64,000 nt of DNA from Halobacteriovorax marinus SJ (GTDB lineage: Bacteria; Bdellovibrionota; Bacteriovoracia; Bacteriovoracales; Bacteriovoracaceae). Shown in pieces: positions 35,502 through 44,414 of this stretch. Made by a program: the position numbers and the translations under genes. Numbering within the stretch: position 1 is the first letter of the stretch; each line of letters begins with the position of its first letter. The stretch is from contig NC_016620.1 in assembly GCF_000210915.2 (NCBI RefSeq), forward strand, positions 558,001 to 622,000, given 5' to 3'. Under the pieces are notes generated by a model. The model did not search any database, had not been told where the DNA came from, and saw nothing but the letters and a program-made list of their open reading frames with translations.

Positions 35502-36299
35502 ATGAAAATGAATTCTAATAAGTTTCTTATAATTCTTTCAACTCTTTTACTGACCTCATGTGCAACCGATATTGATTTTCATATTCCCTTAAACCGCTTT
35601 GACTCCCCGGAGGTCAATGGCGGTTTCTTAAAGGGGGATGTGGGAGTTAAGTACGGAAGATCTCACAAAGTCACAACTGCAGAAGTTGTGGAGTATATTT
35701 TCCCATCTCTCTTTGATCCAACTTTATCAGATGAAACAGCAATTGAAGCCAGTGGGCACTTAAGTTCAAATTTTTCATTGGGAATTATTAAGAGAGTCGA
35801 TTTTGTTTTTAAAAGCTATGGTGATGGGCCGGATGTATTCGGGCTCAAATATCAATTTCTTGGTGAAGTTGCCTCTGAGGGAAAAGAGGGCTGGAAAGGA
35901 GCTATCCAACTTACGAAGGGAAGTATGGATGAGGACGAAGGAAGGCTAAACGTTAATTTAGCTTCTGGTGGAACAAGAAATTATAATGGAAGAATTGAGC
36001 TTGAAACCTACGACATCTCTTTAAACTTTGGATATCGATTTAATAAATATCTAATTACTTATTTGAATTCTGTTTATAGCTATTATGACTCCAAGTCTAC
36101 GCTTACCTCTAATACTTTTCCGACTTTAGAAATTGATGGGATAGTGAGAACTTACGGTGGTCTTCTGGGATTAAGGTTTGGGCAAGTTTCTCAACATGTA
36201 ACATTCTATTTAGAATCTGGTGTTATGCACTCAAGATGGGAAAAGAATATTAAAGAGACGAGCGTACCGATTGGCTTTGGTCTCGACTTTTCTTGGTAG
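35502..36299 (+). CDS. outer-membrane beta-barrel-like lipoprotein
   Basis: A 265-residue protein with a lipoprotein signal (IILSTLLLTSC, Cys at about 21). The mature part alternates polar and hydrophobic residues in short strands and ends with FGLDFSW, a terminal aromatic typical of BAM-inserted barrels. It follows the PAS protein by 11 bases and may be the last gene of the flagellar transcript. Convergent with coaE with no gap. An ATG at 35508 is an equally possible start. Family not recognised. Confidence 0.65.
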   Translation: MKMNSNKFLIILSTLLLTSCATDIDFHIPLNRFDSPEVNGGFLKGDVGVKYGRSHKVTTAEVVEYIFPSLFDPTLSDETAIEASGHLSSNFSLGIIKRVDFVFKSYGDGPDVFGLKYQFLGEVASEGKEGWKGAIQLTKGSMDEDEGRLNVNLASGGTRNYNGRIELETYDISLNFGYRFNKYLITYLNSVYSYYDSKSTLTSNTFPTLEIDGIVRTYGGLLGLRFGQVSQHVTFYLESGVMHSRWEKNIKETSVPIGFGLDFSW

Positions 36300-36941
36300 C
36301 TACTCTTCTAATAGAATACTGAGTAGTGCCTCTATCTCTAACTCAAGTTTCTCAATTGTTCCAGAGTTCTTGATTTTAAAGTCACTCAATTCTTTTTTCT
36401 GGTCTATTGGAAGCTGATTTTCTAAAATCTTTAGGGCCATCTCTTCGCTAGATTGATCGCGCTTAATTATTCGCTTTACTTGCTCTTCTTTAGAACAATA
36501 GACACAAATTGTGACATCAAAGAGATTTTCCATTTCTTTTTCAAAGAGTAGAGGAATATCGTAAATTACGAATTGAGGGTTATTGAACTCTGAGAGCTTA
36601 CTCTTAAAAACAAAGGGGAGCTTTTGATAAATAAAACTCTCTAACTTCTCTCTATTTTCCGTGGAGGAAAAGGCTAATTCCCTCAACTTTTTGAAGTCTA
36701 TTTGATTGTCATTTAATACATTTGGAAATTCACTACTAATGAAGTTCAATGTTTCCTTGTCTCTATATACTTCCTTAACTAACTTATCAGCACAAATAAC
36801 AGGGAGGCCTTTTTCTTGTAGATAATTTGAAACAGTACTCTTTCCTGTTGCTATTCCACCAGTAAGACCAATTACTGGAGAAGTTATTTGATGTAACCTT
36901 TCTGCTGGTTTCTTAGTTATAAATATCTCTTTTAGCTTCAC
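36300..36941 (-). CDS. coaE: dephospho-CoA kinase
   Basis: A 213-residue kinase making coenzyme A from dephospho-CoA and ATP. The P-loop is GLTGGIATGKSTVSNYL at about residues 25-41, followed by QEKGLPVICADKLVKEVY and the lid QVKRIIKRDQSSEE. I place the start at GTG 36941: AGAAGG precedes it by about 6 bases and it overlaps the mazG stop as GTGA. The longer reading frame into mazG has no support. The roughly 20 residues before the P-loop are longer than usual. Confidence 0.93.
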   Translation of the reverse strand: MKLKEIFITKKPAERLHQITSPVIGLTGGIATGKSTVSNYLQEKGLPVICADKLVKEVYRDKETLNFISSEFPNVLNDNQIDFKKLRELAFSSTENREKLESFIYQKLPFVFKSKLSEFNNPQFVIYDIPLLFEKEMENLFDVTICVYCSKEEQVKRIIKRDQSSEEMALKILENQLPIDQKKELSDFKIKNSGTIEKLELEIEALLSILLEE

Positions 36942-37738
36942 GATAAACCCTTCTCTTTCCTCTTGGCCAAATCCCAATACTCATCCATTTCCATTTGATT
37001 CATATCTTCTACACTCTTAGAATCTTCGGTGATGAGCTTTTCCATAGAGTTAAATCGTCTGATAAATTTTTTATTGGCCTGCCTTAGAGCGTCTTCTGGA
37101 TCAATATCTAAGTGTCTTGCTAATTGAGCAGTTGAGAAAAGAAAGTCACCCATCTCTTCTTTAATTCTAGAAAAATCTTTCTGAGGAGAGGTGAGCTCTT
37201 CTTTCAACTCTTGCCACTCTTCTTCAACTTTGTACATAACTTGTCCGGCGTCTTCCCAGTCAAAATTGATTTTATTGGTCTTCTTGCCAATTTTATTAGC
37301 ACTGAAGAGAGCGGGGAAGTGAAGGTAGCTCTCGTCGAAGTAATCCCCTTTCTTTTCTTTATTTTCAAGCTTCTTAATCTTTTCCCAATTCTCTTTTACT
37401 TGTGAGTCATCCTTTGCCAAAGAGGAATCTACAAAGACGTGAGGGTGTCGTCGAATCATCTTGTCCGCTAAGATTTTAGAGACAGACTCTAAATTGAATT
37501 TTCCATTTTGATCAGCAATGACGCAGTGGAGAACTACTTGTAGAAGTACGTCTCCAATTTCTTCTTCCATGGCCTGATAGTCATTTTCTTCTGTTGCGTG
37601 AATAAATTCATAGGCTTCTTCTATGAGAAACCTTAGTAATGATTGGTGAGTTTGTTTGAGGTCCCATGGGCATCCTCCATCAGGATCTCTCAATTTGGCG
37701 ATGACTTCTACCATTTTTTCGAAATTTGGGTAACTCAT
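36938..37738 (-). CDS. mazG: nucleoside triphosphate pyrophosphohydrolase MazG
   Basis: A 266-residue house-cleaning enzyme that hydrolyses NTPs to NMPs and pyrophosphate. Two MazG folds: LRDPDGGCPWDLKQTHQSLL, EEAYEFIHA and EEEIGDVLLQVVLH in the first half carry the metal-binding EExxE...ExxD pattern. The second half has KEEMGDFLFSTAQLARHLD. GGAG lies 5 bases before the ATG. It overlaps coaE and is divergent from ybeY. Confidence 0.95.
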   Translation of the reverse strand: MSYPNFEKMVEVIAKLRDPDGGCPWDLKQTHQSLLRFLIEEAYEFIHATEENDYQAMEEEIGDVLLQVVLHCVIADQNGKFNLESVSKILADKMIRRHPHVFVDSSLAKDDSQVKENWEKIKKLENKEKKGDYFDESYLHFPALFSANKIGKKTNKINFDWEDAGQVMYKVEEEWQELKEELTSPQKDFSRIKEEMGDFLFSTAQLARHLDIDPEDALRQANKKFIRRFNSMEKLITEDSKSVEDMNQMEMDEYWDLAKRKEKGLS

Positions 37739-37781
37739 GATGACTCCATGGTGTAAATTGGCTACTATAGGTTATCACTTA

Positions 37782-38357
37782 ATGAATGAATATATAATGA
37801 AAAATAAAACCTTCGAAGCTGAAAACTTCACGATCTACATCTCGGACTCTAGTGACTCAAATGATTTGAGTAACGATTCCCTTTCTCAGTTCTTAGAGGA
37901 GACTACAAAAGTCTTACAAAAATTTATTCAAGGAACAGAATTAGATGGAAGAGTTAAGAATTGCGAAAATTTTGAGCTAGATTTAAGTCTTTGCAGTGAA
38001 GATGAAATTAAAGAGCTTAACTCTGAACATAGAGATAAAGATAAGGTGACTGATGTTCTCTCTTTTCCTGGATATGATAGCTTGAGAAAGGGTGCAGAGG
38101 ATCTTTTTATCTTTGAAGAAAATCTACACTTTGGTGATATCGTAATATGCAGAGAAGTTTGTCAAAAACAGGCACAAGAGTTTGCGATTACTTATGAGCA
38201 AGAGCTTGTGCATCTCTTTGTACATGGTTTTCTCCACTTATGTGGATATGATCATGAAATCTCAGAGGAAGAAGATAAAATCCATTTTTCGCTTGAAGAG
38301 TTATTGGTAAAAGAAATTTATGAGAACATGGGATTAGATAATGGAAGAGTCTATTAA
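37782..38357 (+). CDS. ybeY: endoribonuclease YbeY
   Basis: A 191-residue rRNA-maturation and ribosome quality-control RNase. The zinc motif HGFLHLCGYDH is intact at about residues 144-154, preceded by the conserved NSEHRDKDKVTDVLSFPGYD. The reading frame is open back to 37737, but that overlaps the mazG start; ATG 37782 or 37797 (MKNKTFEAEN) are the realistic starts and neither has a strong Shine-Dalgarno. Its last 17 bases overlap the true start of prfB. Confidence 0.93.
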   Translation: MNEYIMKNKTFEAENFTIYISDSSDSNDLSNDSLSQFLEETTKVLQKFIQGTELDGRVKNCENFELDLSLCSEDEIKELNSEHRDKDKVTDVLSFPGYDSLRKGAEDLFIFEENLHFGDIVICREVCQKQAQEFAITYEQELVHLFVHGFLHLCGYDHEISEEEDKIHFSLEELLVKEIYENMGLDNGRVY

Positions 38358-39484
38358 AATAAAATTAAATGAGAAAGTTTCTGCGCTCAAAGGCTATGAC
38401 GAGCGACTTGAAAACTTACGGAGGTCACTTTGAAGTAGAGAGAAAGTCTGCTCGCTTAAGTGAAATCTCTGATATGGAGGCCATGGAGGGGTTTTGGGAT
38501 GACTCCGACAATGCCGCCAAAGTTCAAAAAGAAAAATCTGTTCTCTCTGATGTTGTTGAAACCTACACTACACTAAAAGAATTATTTGATGAATTTGAAG
38601 TTCTCGTGGAATTTGCCAACGGTGAAGAAGACGAAGACTCTGCCTTAGAGGCCATTGATTGCTATGATAAATTTTTAAAACAATTTAATGCCGCGGAATT
38701 GAAAGTACTTCTTTCGGGTGAAGTCGATCCAAATAATGCCATTGTATCTATCAATGCAGGGGCTGGGGGAACTGAGTCCTGTGATTGGGCAAGCATGCTC
38801 TTTAGAATGATTAATCGCTGGGCTGAATCCAAAGCATTTAAAGTTCAAGTTTTGGATGTTCAAGACGGAGATAGTGCAGGTATTAAGTCTGCGACAATGA
38901 CAATTTCTGGTAATTACGCCTATGGATATCTAAAGTCAGAGATTGGCGTGCACAGACTTGTTAGAATCTCTCCATTTGACTCAAATGCAAGAAGACATAC
39001 TTCATTTTCTTCTATCTTTGTTTCACCAGAGATTGATGACAATATTGAGATCGAAATTTTAGATAAAGATTTAAAGATCGACGTTTACCGCTCAGGTGGA
39101 GCTGGTGGGCAGTCCGTAAACACAACCGACTCAGCGGTTAGGATTACTCACATTCCAACTAACACAGTTGTGACATGTCAAAATGAAAGAAGTCAGCTAC
39201 AAAATAAATTACAGGCCATGAAAGTTCTTCGCTCTCGTCTTTATGAATTAGAAATGGAGAAGAGAAGGGCCCAAGAAGCAGAGACTGAAGCGAGTAAGCA
39301 GGAAATTGGATGGGGCGCTCAAATAAGGTCTTACGTTTTACATCCCTATAAATTAGTTAAAGATACTAGAACAAGTTTTGAATCGGGAAATGCGGAAAAA
39401 GTTCTCGATGGGGATCTCGATGGATTTATGGATGCATTTTTAAGGTGGTCAGTAAGTTCTAAAATAGAAGAGGAGAACTCTTAA
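38341..39484 (+). CDS. prfB: peptide chain release factor 2 with +1 programmed frameshift
   Basis: RF2 recognises UGA and UAA stop codons. The gene is split: codons 1-30 run from ATG 38341 to CTT at 38428-38430, followed by an in-frame TGA (38431-38433). Reading resumes in the +1 frame from GAA at 38432. The slippery CTTTGA is preceded by the Shine-Dalgarno-like CGGAGG at exactly the E. coli spacing (three bases before CTT). The joined N-terminus MEESIKIKLNEKVSALKGYD fits the RF2 family, whereas an in-frame start at 38369 would not. Total about 380 residues. The SPF anticodon-like motif (ISPFDSN) and the GGQ catalytic motif (SGGAGGQSVN) are present. RF2 levels should autoregulate by the frameshift. 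Treat as join(38341..38430,38432..39484). Confidence 0.96.
38422..38433 (+). promoter_or_regulatory. prfB recoding site
   Basis: Shine-Dalgarno-like GGAGG followed by TCA and the slip site CTT TGA. Ribosomes short of RF2 pause at TGA and slip +1. Confidence 0.93.
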
Positions 39485-39485
39485 T

Positions 39486-40694
39486 TTGTTTCAATCTACA
39501 CTTTTAAAATTATTTCTCAGTGATAAAGGAACTAGAAGATTCGCAATTGGAGTCGTCTTTGGTTTTGCTTTTTCAATTGCAGTTATTCTGGGAAATATCG
39601 GAATCATGGATGGATTTGAGGGAGCACTGAGAACTGGGCTTAAGAAGTCTAATGGTGATCTCACTATTCACTCTCGCTATGGTTTCTTTGATTTTGAAAG
39701 TTATCTCAAACACGAGTTAGAACTCGCAAATATTAATACCTTCACGAGCATTGTTCAGACTGAGGGCTTTGTTATTAAAAACGAAGTTTCCAAAGGTGTT
39801 CAAATAAAGGGAATTGAAGAGGAATCGTTTAAGAAGGTAACAGGACTAGATATTACTCTTGAAGATAATGAAGTTGTCCTCGGTTTAGAGTTAGCAAACT
39901 TTTTAAAGGTGAAAAAGGGAGATCCAATAGTTCTTGCCTTTGCTAATGGGAACTCTCAAGTCTCCGGTCTCCCATCATTAAAGAGGTATCAAGTTGCTTC
40001 AACAATAAGTCATGGAATTTATCAAAGAGACTTAAGAACACTCTATATTAAGAAGAATATCTTACAAAGTGATCTAAATGTTGAGAATAGGGTTAATTTG
40101 ATATCTTTAAATATCAGCTCTGATGAGAATGATTTTCTCAAAGACCCTGTAGGCTATTCATTAAAAATTGAAAAAGTTATTGATGGGTTTAAAGGCTCTA
40201 TTGGGCGTTCATATATAGTAAAGCCTTATTGGCGAGAGTTCATAACATTAATCACTGCAGTTAAAGAAGAGAAGTTCTTCATAAGTATCATTCTTCAAAT
40301 TATCGTTGTAATCTCCATCTTCAATGTATTGGCCTTTGTCGTTTTCTTAAACGAAAAGAGATCAAGAGAGTTATTCTTATTCAAAGCGCTTGGAATGAGT
40401 CAAAAGAAAGTAAGGCAGGGATGGCTCTATCTCATGTCTTTGATTTGGGTGTCATCATGCTTATTGGCTCTTTTATTTGTTGAAGTTTTTGATTGGGCCC
40501 TCGTTAATTTACCATTCTTTAAGCTACCTGGAGACGTCTATACGCTTGGGAATCTATCAATTAATTTAGATACATTTGATTATATTTTAGTATTCTTTAT
40601 ATCGTATTTTTGGCTTTTTATTATTTCATGGTTTGCATTACTTTCAATGAGTAAAAAGTCTGTTCTCACTGGTCTTAGAAAGGAGTTCGCATAA
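39486..40694 (+). CDS. LolC/LolE-type lipoprotein export permease
   Basis: A 402-residue ABC permease starting at TTG with GGAG about 10 bases upstream. One N-terminal helix at about 18-40, a large periplasmic domain, then three C-terminal helices (about 265-295, 312-335 and 365-390). The FtsX-like core is FNVLAFVVFLNEKRSRELFL / KALGMSQKKVRQGWLY. It transfers lipoproteins from the inner membrane to a LolA-type carrier. Only one permease gene is present, so the transporter may be a homodimer (LolF-like). It overlaps lolD by one base. Confidence 0.88.
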   Translation: MFQSTLLKLFLSDKGTRRFAIGVVFGFAFSIAVILGNIGIMDGFEGALRTGLKKSNGDLTIHSRYGFFDFESYLKHELELANINTFTSIVQTEGFVIKNEVSKGVQIKGIEEESFKKVTGLDITLEDNEVVLGLELANFLKVKKGDPIVLAFANGNSQVSGLPSLKRYQVASTISHGIYQRDLRTLYIKKNILQSDLNVENRVNLISLNISSDENDFLKDPVGYSLKIEKVIDGFKGSIGRSYIVKPYWREFITLITAVKEEKFFISIILQIIVVISIFNVLAFVVFLNEKRSRELFLFKALGMSQKKVRQGWLYLMSLIWVSSCLLALLFVEVFDWALVNLPFFKLPGDVYTLGNLSINLDTFDYILVFFISYFWLFIISWFALLSMSKKSVLTGLRKEFA

Positions 40695-41356
40695 TGTCTT
40701 TTGTAACTGTGACTAATGTTAAGAAAACATTTGCAAAGGCGGAGGCCTTGAGTGGAGTGGATGTTAATTTTGAGGCCGCAGAACAATATGTCATCAAAGG
40801 AGCGTCGGGCTCGGGGAAGTCAACTCTTCTCTATTTGATCGGAGGACTTGATCGTGCCAGTAGTGGAGAGATCTCTGTTGGGGGTAAGAACCTCTTTCAC
40901 TTGGGCGATGATGCTCTAGCTCTTTATAGAAATAACTTTGTAGGGTTTATATTCCAATTTCACTTTCTACTTCCTTCAATGAATTGTTTAGACAATATTT
41001 TGCTTCCTGCAAAAATTGGTGGGAAGGATGTTAATGCCGCTAAGAAATTAGGGCTTGAGCTGGCAGAGACTCTGAAAGTTTCTCACTGCCTTGAGAAATT
41101 TCCTTATGAGCTATCTGGCGGGGAGCAGCAAAGAATTAATATTATCCGCGCCCTTTCACTTAGACCTAAATTGCTTCTATGCGATGAGCCGACTGGGAAT
41201 CTCGATTCTGAAAACTCTAAGATCGTAACTAATCTATTAAAGAGCTTGGCCAAGGAGTTTAAGGCCACTCTGATTGTAGTCACTCACGATGAGAGTGTGG
41301 CCAAACATTTCGAGCAGCAGCTTGTAATGAGTGATGGCTGCATAGTGTCCAAATAA
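40694..41356 (+). CDS. lolD: lipoprotein export ATPase LolD
   Basis: A 220-residue ABC ATPase. Walker A GASGSGKSTL, Q-loop FIFQFHFLLPSM, signature LSGGEQQR, Walker B LLLCDEPTGNLD and H-loop VVTHD are all intact. Pairs with the upstream LolCE-like permease. MacB-type efflux ATPases are similar, but the neighbouring permease and bamA favour lipoprotein release. Confidence 0.9.
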   Translation: MSFVTVTNVKKTFAKAEALSGVDVNFEAAEQYVIKGASGSGKSTLLYLIGGLDRASSGEISVGGKNLFHLGDDALALYRNNFVGFIFQFHFLLPSMNCLDNILLPAKIGGKDVNAAKKLGLELAETLKVSHCLEKFPYELSGGEQQRINIIRALSLRPKLLLCDEPTGNLDSENSKIVTNLLKSLAKEFKATLIVVTHDESVAKHFEQQLVMSDGCIVSK

Positions 41357-41435
41357 AACTACCTGTTTTTGATACGCTCCGTTATAAATGGGGGTAAATT
41401 CTTTTTGTAAGATCGTGAGAATATTGATAATTTTC

Positions 41436-41441
41436 TATACT
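41436..41441 (+). promoter_or_regulatory. candidate bamA promoter -10
   Basis: TATACT lies 34 bases before the bamA ATG in a 118-base gap after lolD; no convincing -35 was seen. The gap is otherwise without a clear terminator. Confidence 0.35.
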
Positions 41442-41474
41442 AGAGTTTTTTAATCCAGTTGTTTTGGAGAATGG

Positions 41475-43799
41475 ATGTCTCAACTTTTTACAGACAGGGA
41501 TAGGCTGTTATCACCTTATAAGTTATGCAGCTTTCTGGTCTTATTTATATTATTCATTAGTACGAATATCTTCGCAATTGACGACATTGGTCCTAAGCAG
41601 AATCTTTTTAAAATTTCTGATATTCAAATTGAGGGGATTAAGAAGGTAGAGAAGGAAGCCATTCTTGAGAGGATTAACTCTAGAAAAGGGATGATGCTCG
41701 ATAACTATCTTTTAAGAAAAGATATTCAGAGAATCTATAGTCTAAAGTATTTCGAGTGGGTGGAGTCTCACCACCGAAAGCTCAAAGGTAAAGACATTCT
41801 CGTCTTTAAAGTTAAAGAAAAGCCAATCGTAACAAGAATTATTTTTGAAGGTAATGATGAAGTTGATGAGGATGATTTAACTTCTCAGTTGAAGACGAAA
41901 GAATTCTCCATCCTTGATGTTAATACTATTAAGTTAGACTTGGCGTCCCTACAAAAATTCTATGAAGAGAAAGGTTTCTACCTTGCCTCTGTTGATTATG
42001 AGCTTAGAAATAGAAATGAGGAAAACTTAGATCTAGTTTTTAAGATTCGTGAATATGAAAAGGTTCTGGTTAAGAAGATTTCTTTCTTTGGAAATAAGGC
42101 CTTCTCGGATGATGAGATTAAAGGAATTATGGAAACAAGAGAGGAGAGTCTCTTCTCTTTCATGTCTGGTTCTGGAAACTTTAAGGAATTTAACTTCAAT
42201 ATCGACATTGAGAGAATTAAAGATTTCTATAAGACAAAGGGTTACCTTCTCGTAAATGTTGGGACTCCAGATATTACGGTTTCAGAAGATAGAAAGTGGG
42301 TCTTCATATCTGTAAAAGTTAATGAGGGACCTCTATTTACGGTGAGAGATATTACTTTTCAAGGTGAAGTTCTCTTCTCGGATAGTGAGCTACATGAAAA
42401 GTTAAAGCTCAAGTCAGATGAAACATATTCAGAAGCACTTTTAAGACAAGATGTTCAAATGTTAACAGAGATGTATCAAGATAAAGGATACGCATTTGCT
42501 AACGTTCTTAGAACTCTTCACCCTGTTCCGGGGGAGAATAGAGTTGATGTTGAATTCTCTTTTGAGAAGGGTAAGATCGCTTATTTTGGAAAAATTGTTG
42601 TTAAAGGAAATACAAAGACTAGAGATAAAGTTATTCGCCGTGAACTTAAGATTCATGAGGGCGCAATGTTCTCTGGTTCAAGCCTTAGAGAATCTAAAGA
42701 GAATGTTAATAGACTAGGTTTCTTCGAGCCTGGAAGTGTTGTCTTTAATACGGTTTCTCCTCAGGGTAGAGACGATGTTCTAGACGTTGAGATTCAAGTT
42801 AAAGAGAGAAATACTGGACAGATCTCACTTGGAGCAGGTTATTCAACAGCGACAGGAGCTTTCTTACAGGCTTCGATTTCTCAGAATAACTTTAGAGGTT
42901 TAGGACAGAACCTATCTTTCTCACTCAATATTGCAGATAGTAATAAGACGTTTAATATCGGATTCACTGAGCCGTACCTCTTTGACACAAAGTGGACAGC
43001 AGGTGGAGATATCTTCTTAACGAGCAACTCTCAATCATCATCGTATGACTATAAGAGAAAGGGATTCGATATAAGAGTTGGTTATCCGATCTTTGATTAT
43101 ACGAGACTCTTTGTAACTTATAAGTTTGAAGATACTCAGCTTGAAAATGTTGTAGACCCTACAATTGACCCTGATACTGAAAATGGACTTGCCTCATCAG
43201 TTAAGACAACGATCTTAAGAGATAAGAGGGATAATAGAATGGAGCCTACTAAGGGGTACTATCTTTCTCTCTCGGCAGAGTATGCTGGTGTTGGTGGCGA
43301 GAAGAAGTGGTTTAGAAATGAATTTGATGGAAGACTCTTCCATAGAGTAGTGGGAGATCTTATCTTTAGATCTAGACTCTTTGCTGGGAAGATTGAAAGA
43401 GATGGTAGGGCCATTCCAAGAACTGAGAAATATACTCTTGGTGGATCAAGAAACTTAAGAGGTTACTCTTATGAAGATATTGGACCAAAGAAAACGGTTA
43501 ACGCGACAATTGAAGGTGTGAATAGAGATTATACTTTTAACTCTGGTTCACTCTTTTCGGCCTATACGCAGATCGAATTTGAGCACCCTCTAGCTAGAGA
43601 AGCTGGACTTAAGTGGGTTCTCTTCTTTGACGCAGGTGATGCATCACCAGTAGATGATTTTGATTTGAAGATGGATTATGGTTTTGGATTTAGATGGTTC
43701 TCTCCAATTGGAGTTCTTAGATTTGAATTTGGATATCCTTTAGGGGATGATGAACAAGCAGGTAGCCAATTCCATTTTGATATAGGACAATTATTTTAA
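41475..43799 (+). CDS. bamA: outer membrane protein assembly factor BamA
   Basis: A 774-residue Omp85 protein that folds beta-barrels into the outer membrane. Signal peptide at 1-35 (LVLFILFISTNIFA), then five POTRA repeats (e.g. FKISDIQIEGIKKVEKEAI; VTRIIFEGNDEVDEDDL; VKKISFFGNKAFSDDEI). The 16-strand barrel carries the lid-lock motif as GGSRNLRGYSYEDIGP at about 655-670 and ends with phenylalanine (DIGQLF). GGAGA is 4 bases before the ATG. Confidence 0.96.
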   Translation: MSQLFTDRDRLLSPYKLCSFLVLFILFISTNIFAIDDIGPKQNLFKISDIQIEGIKKVEKEAILERINSRKGMMLDNYLLRKDIQRIYSLKYFEWVESHHRKLKGKDILVFKVKEKPIVTRIIFEGNDEVDEDDLTSQLKTKEFSILDVNTIKLDLASLQKFYEEKGFYLASVDYELRNRNEENLDLVFKIREYEKVLVKKISFFGNKAFSDDEIKGIMETREESLFSFMSGSGNFKEFNFNIDIERIKDFYKTKGYLLVNVGTPDITVSEDRKWVFISVKVNEGPLFTVRDITFQGEVLFSDSELHEKLKLKSDETYSEALLRQDVQMLTEMYQDKGYAFANVLRTLHPVPGENRVDVEFSFEKGKIAYFGKIVVKGNTKTRDKVIRRELKIHEGAMFSGSSLRESKENVNRLGFFEPGSVVFNTVSPQGRDDVLDVEIQVKERNTGQISLGAGYSTATGAFLQASISQNNFRGLGQNLSFSLNIADSNKTFNIGFTEPYLFDTKWTAGGDIFLTSNSQSSSYDYKRKGFDIRVGYPIFDYTRLFVTYKFEDTQLENVVDPTIDPDTENGLASSVKTTILRDKRDNRMEPTKGYYLSLSAEYAGVGGEKKWFRNEFDGRLFHRVVGDLIFRSRLFAGKIERDGRAIPRTEKYTLGGSRNLRGYSYEDIGPKKTVNATIEGVNRDYTFNSGSLFSAYTQIEFEHPLAREAGLKWVLFFDAGDASPVDDFDLKMDYGFGFRWFSPIGVLRFEFGYPLGDDEQAGSQFHFDIGQLF

Positions 43800-43826
43800 C
43801 TACATATGACTTTTAAGGAGTTTTCA

Positions 43827-44330
43827 ATGAAGAAAATATTAGTATTAGTAGCAGCAATGATGATGTCTGCCCAAACAATGGCCGTTGTTGTAGGGAAGGT
43901 TGATGTTCAAAAAGTTATACTTTCAGTAAATGAAGGGAAGAAAATCAAAGACCAACTAAAGAAGACTTTTGATGAGAAACAAAAAATCTTAAAGAAAGAA
44001 GAAGATAAAATCAGAAAGATGCAAGAAGACTTCAAGAAGCAAAGCCTTGTAATGAATGACAAAGCTAAGGAAACTAAGCAAAGAGAAATTCAAGAAAATA
44101 TTATCAAGCTTCAACAAAAGACAGCTGGATATCAAAGAGAGATTCAAGAGCTTGAGCAAAAGCACAAGAAACCACTTTTTGAAAAAATTAAAGCAGTAAT
44201 TAACTCTGTTTCTAAAAGTTCAGGTGTAGATTTAACAATTGAATCTTCAACAGCTCCTGTTCTATATGCAAAGTCTGAAAAAGACCTAACTGACGAAGTT
44301 ATCGCGGCATATAATAAGAAGCATAAATAA
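43827..44330 (+). CDS. skp: Skp/OmpH-family periplasmic chaperone
   Basis: A 167-residue protein. Start at ATG 43827, which has AAGGAG 7 bases upstream, rather than 43806. Signal peptide KKILVLVAAMMMSAQTMAV; mature part begins VVVGKVDVQKVILSVNEGKK, then a long Lys/Glu/Gln coiled coil (the tentacles) and a short C-terminal beta segment. Skp carries unfolded outer-membrane proteins to BamA. The bamA-skp-lpxD-fabZ-lpxA order is the common Gram-negative one. Confidence 0.93.
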   Translation: MKKILVLVAAMMMSAQTMAVVVGKVDVQKVILSVNEGKKIKDQLKKTFDEKQKILKKEEDKIRKMQEDFKKQSLVMNDKAKETKQREIQENIIKLQQKTAGYQREIQELEQKHKKPLFEKIKAVINSVSKSSGVDLTIESSTAPVLYAKSEKDLTDEVIAAYNKKHK

Positions 44331-44358
44331 TTAATTTCGATTTCATTTAAAATAATCT

Positions 44359-44391
44359 AAGGGAACAAGGTCATAAAGGCATTGTTCCCTT
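44359..44391 (+). terminator. hairpin between skp and lpxD
   Basis: AAGGGAACAA (44359-44368) pairs perfectly with TTGTTCCCTT (44382-44391) across a 13-base loop; the T-run after it is weak (TGTTAGT). It may only partly terminate, lowering lpx expression relative to bamA-skp. Confidence 0.6.
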
Positions 44392-44414
44392 TGTTAGTAT
44401 AAGGGGGACGCAAT

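Noticed and set aside
36300-36977. Longer coaE frame from 36977
   Set aside because: It would lie deep in mazG without a ribosome binding site; GTG 36941 has AGAAGG and a GTGA overlap.
38369-39484. prfB starting at ATG 38369 with no frameshift
   Set aside because: It lacks a ribosome binding site and gives a non-family N-terminus, whereas the frameshift model restores RF2 and keeps a textbook recoding site.
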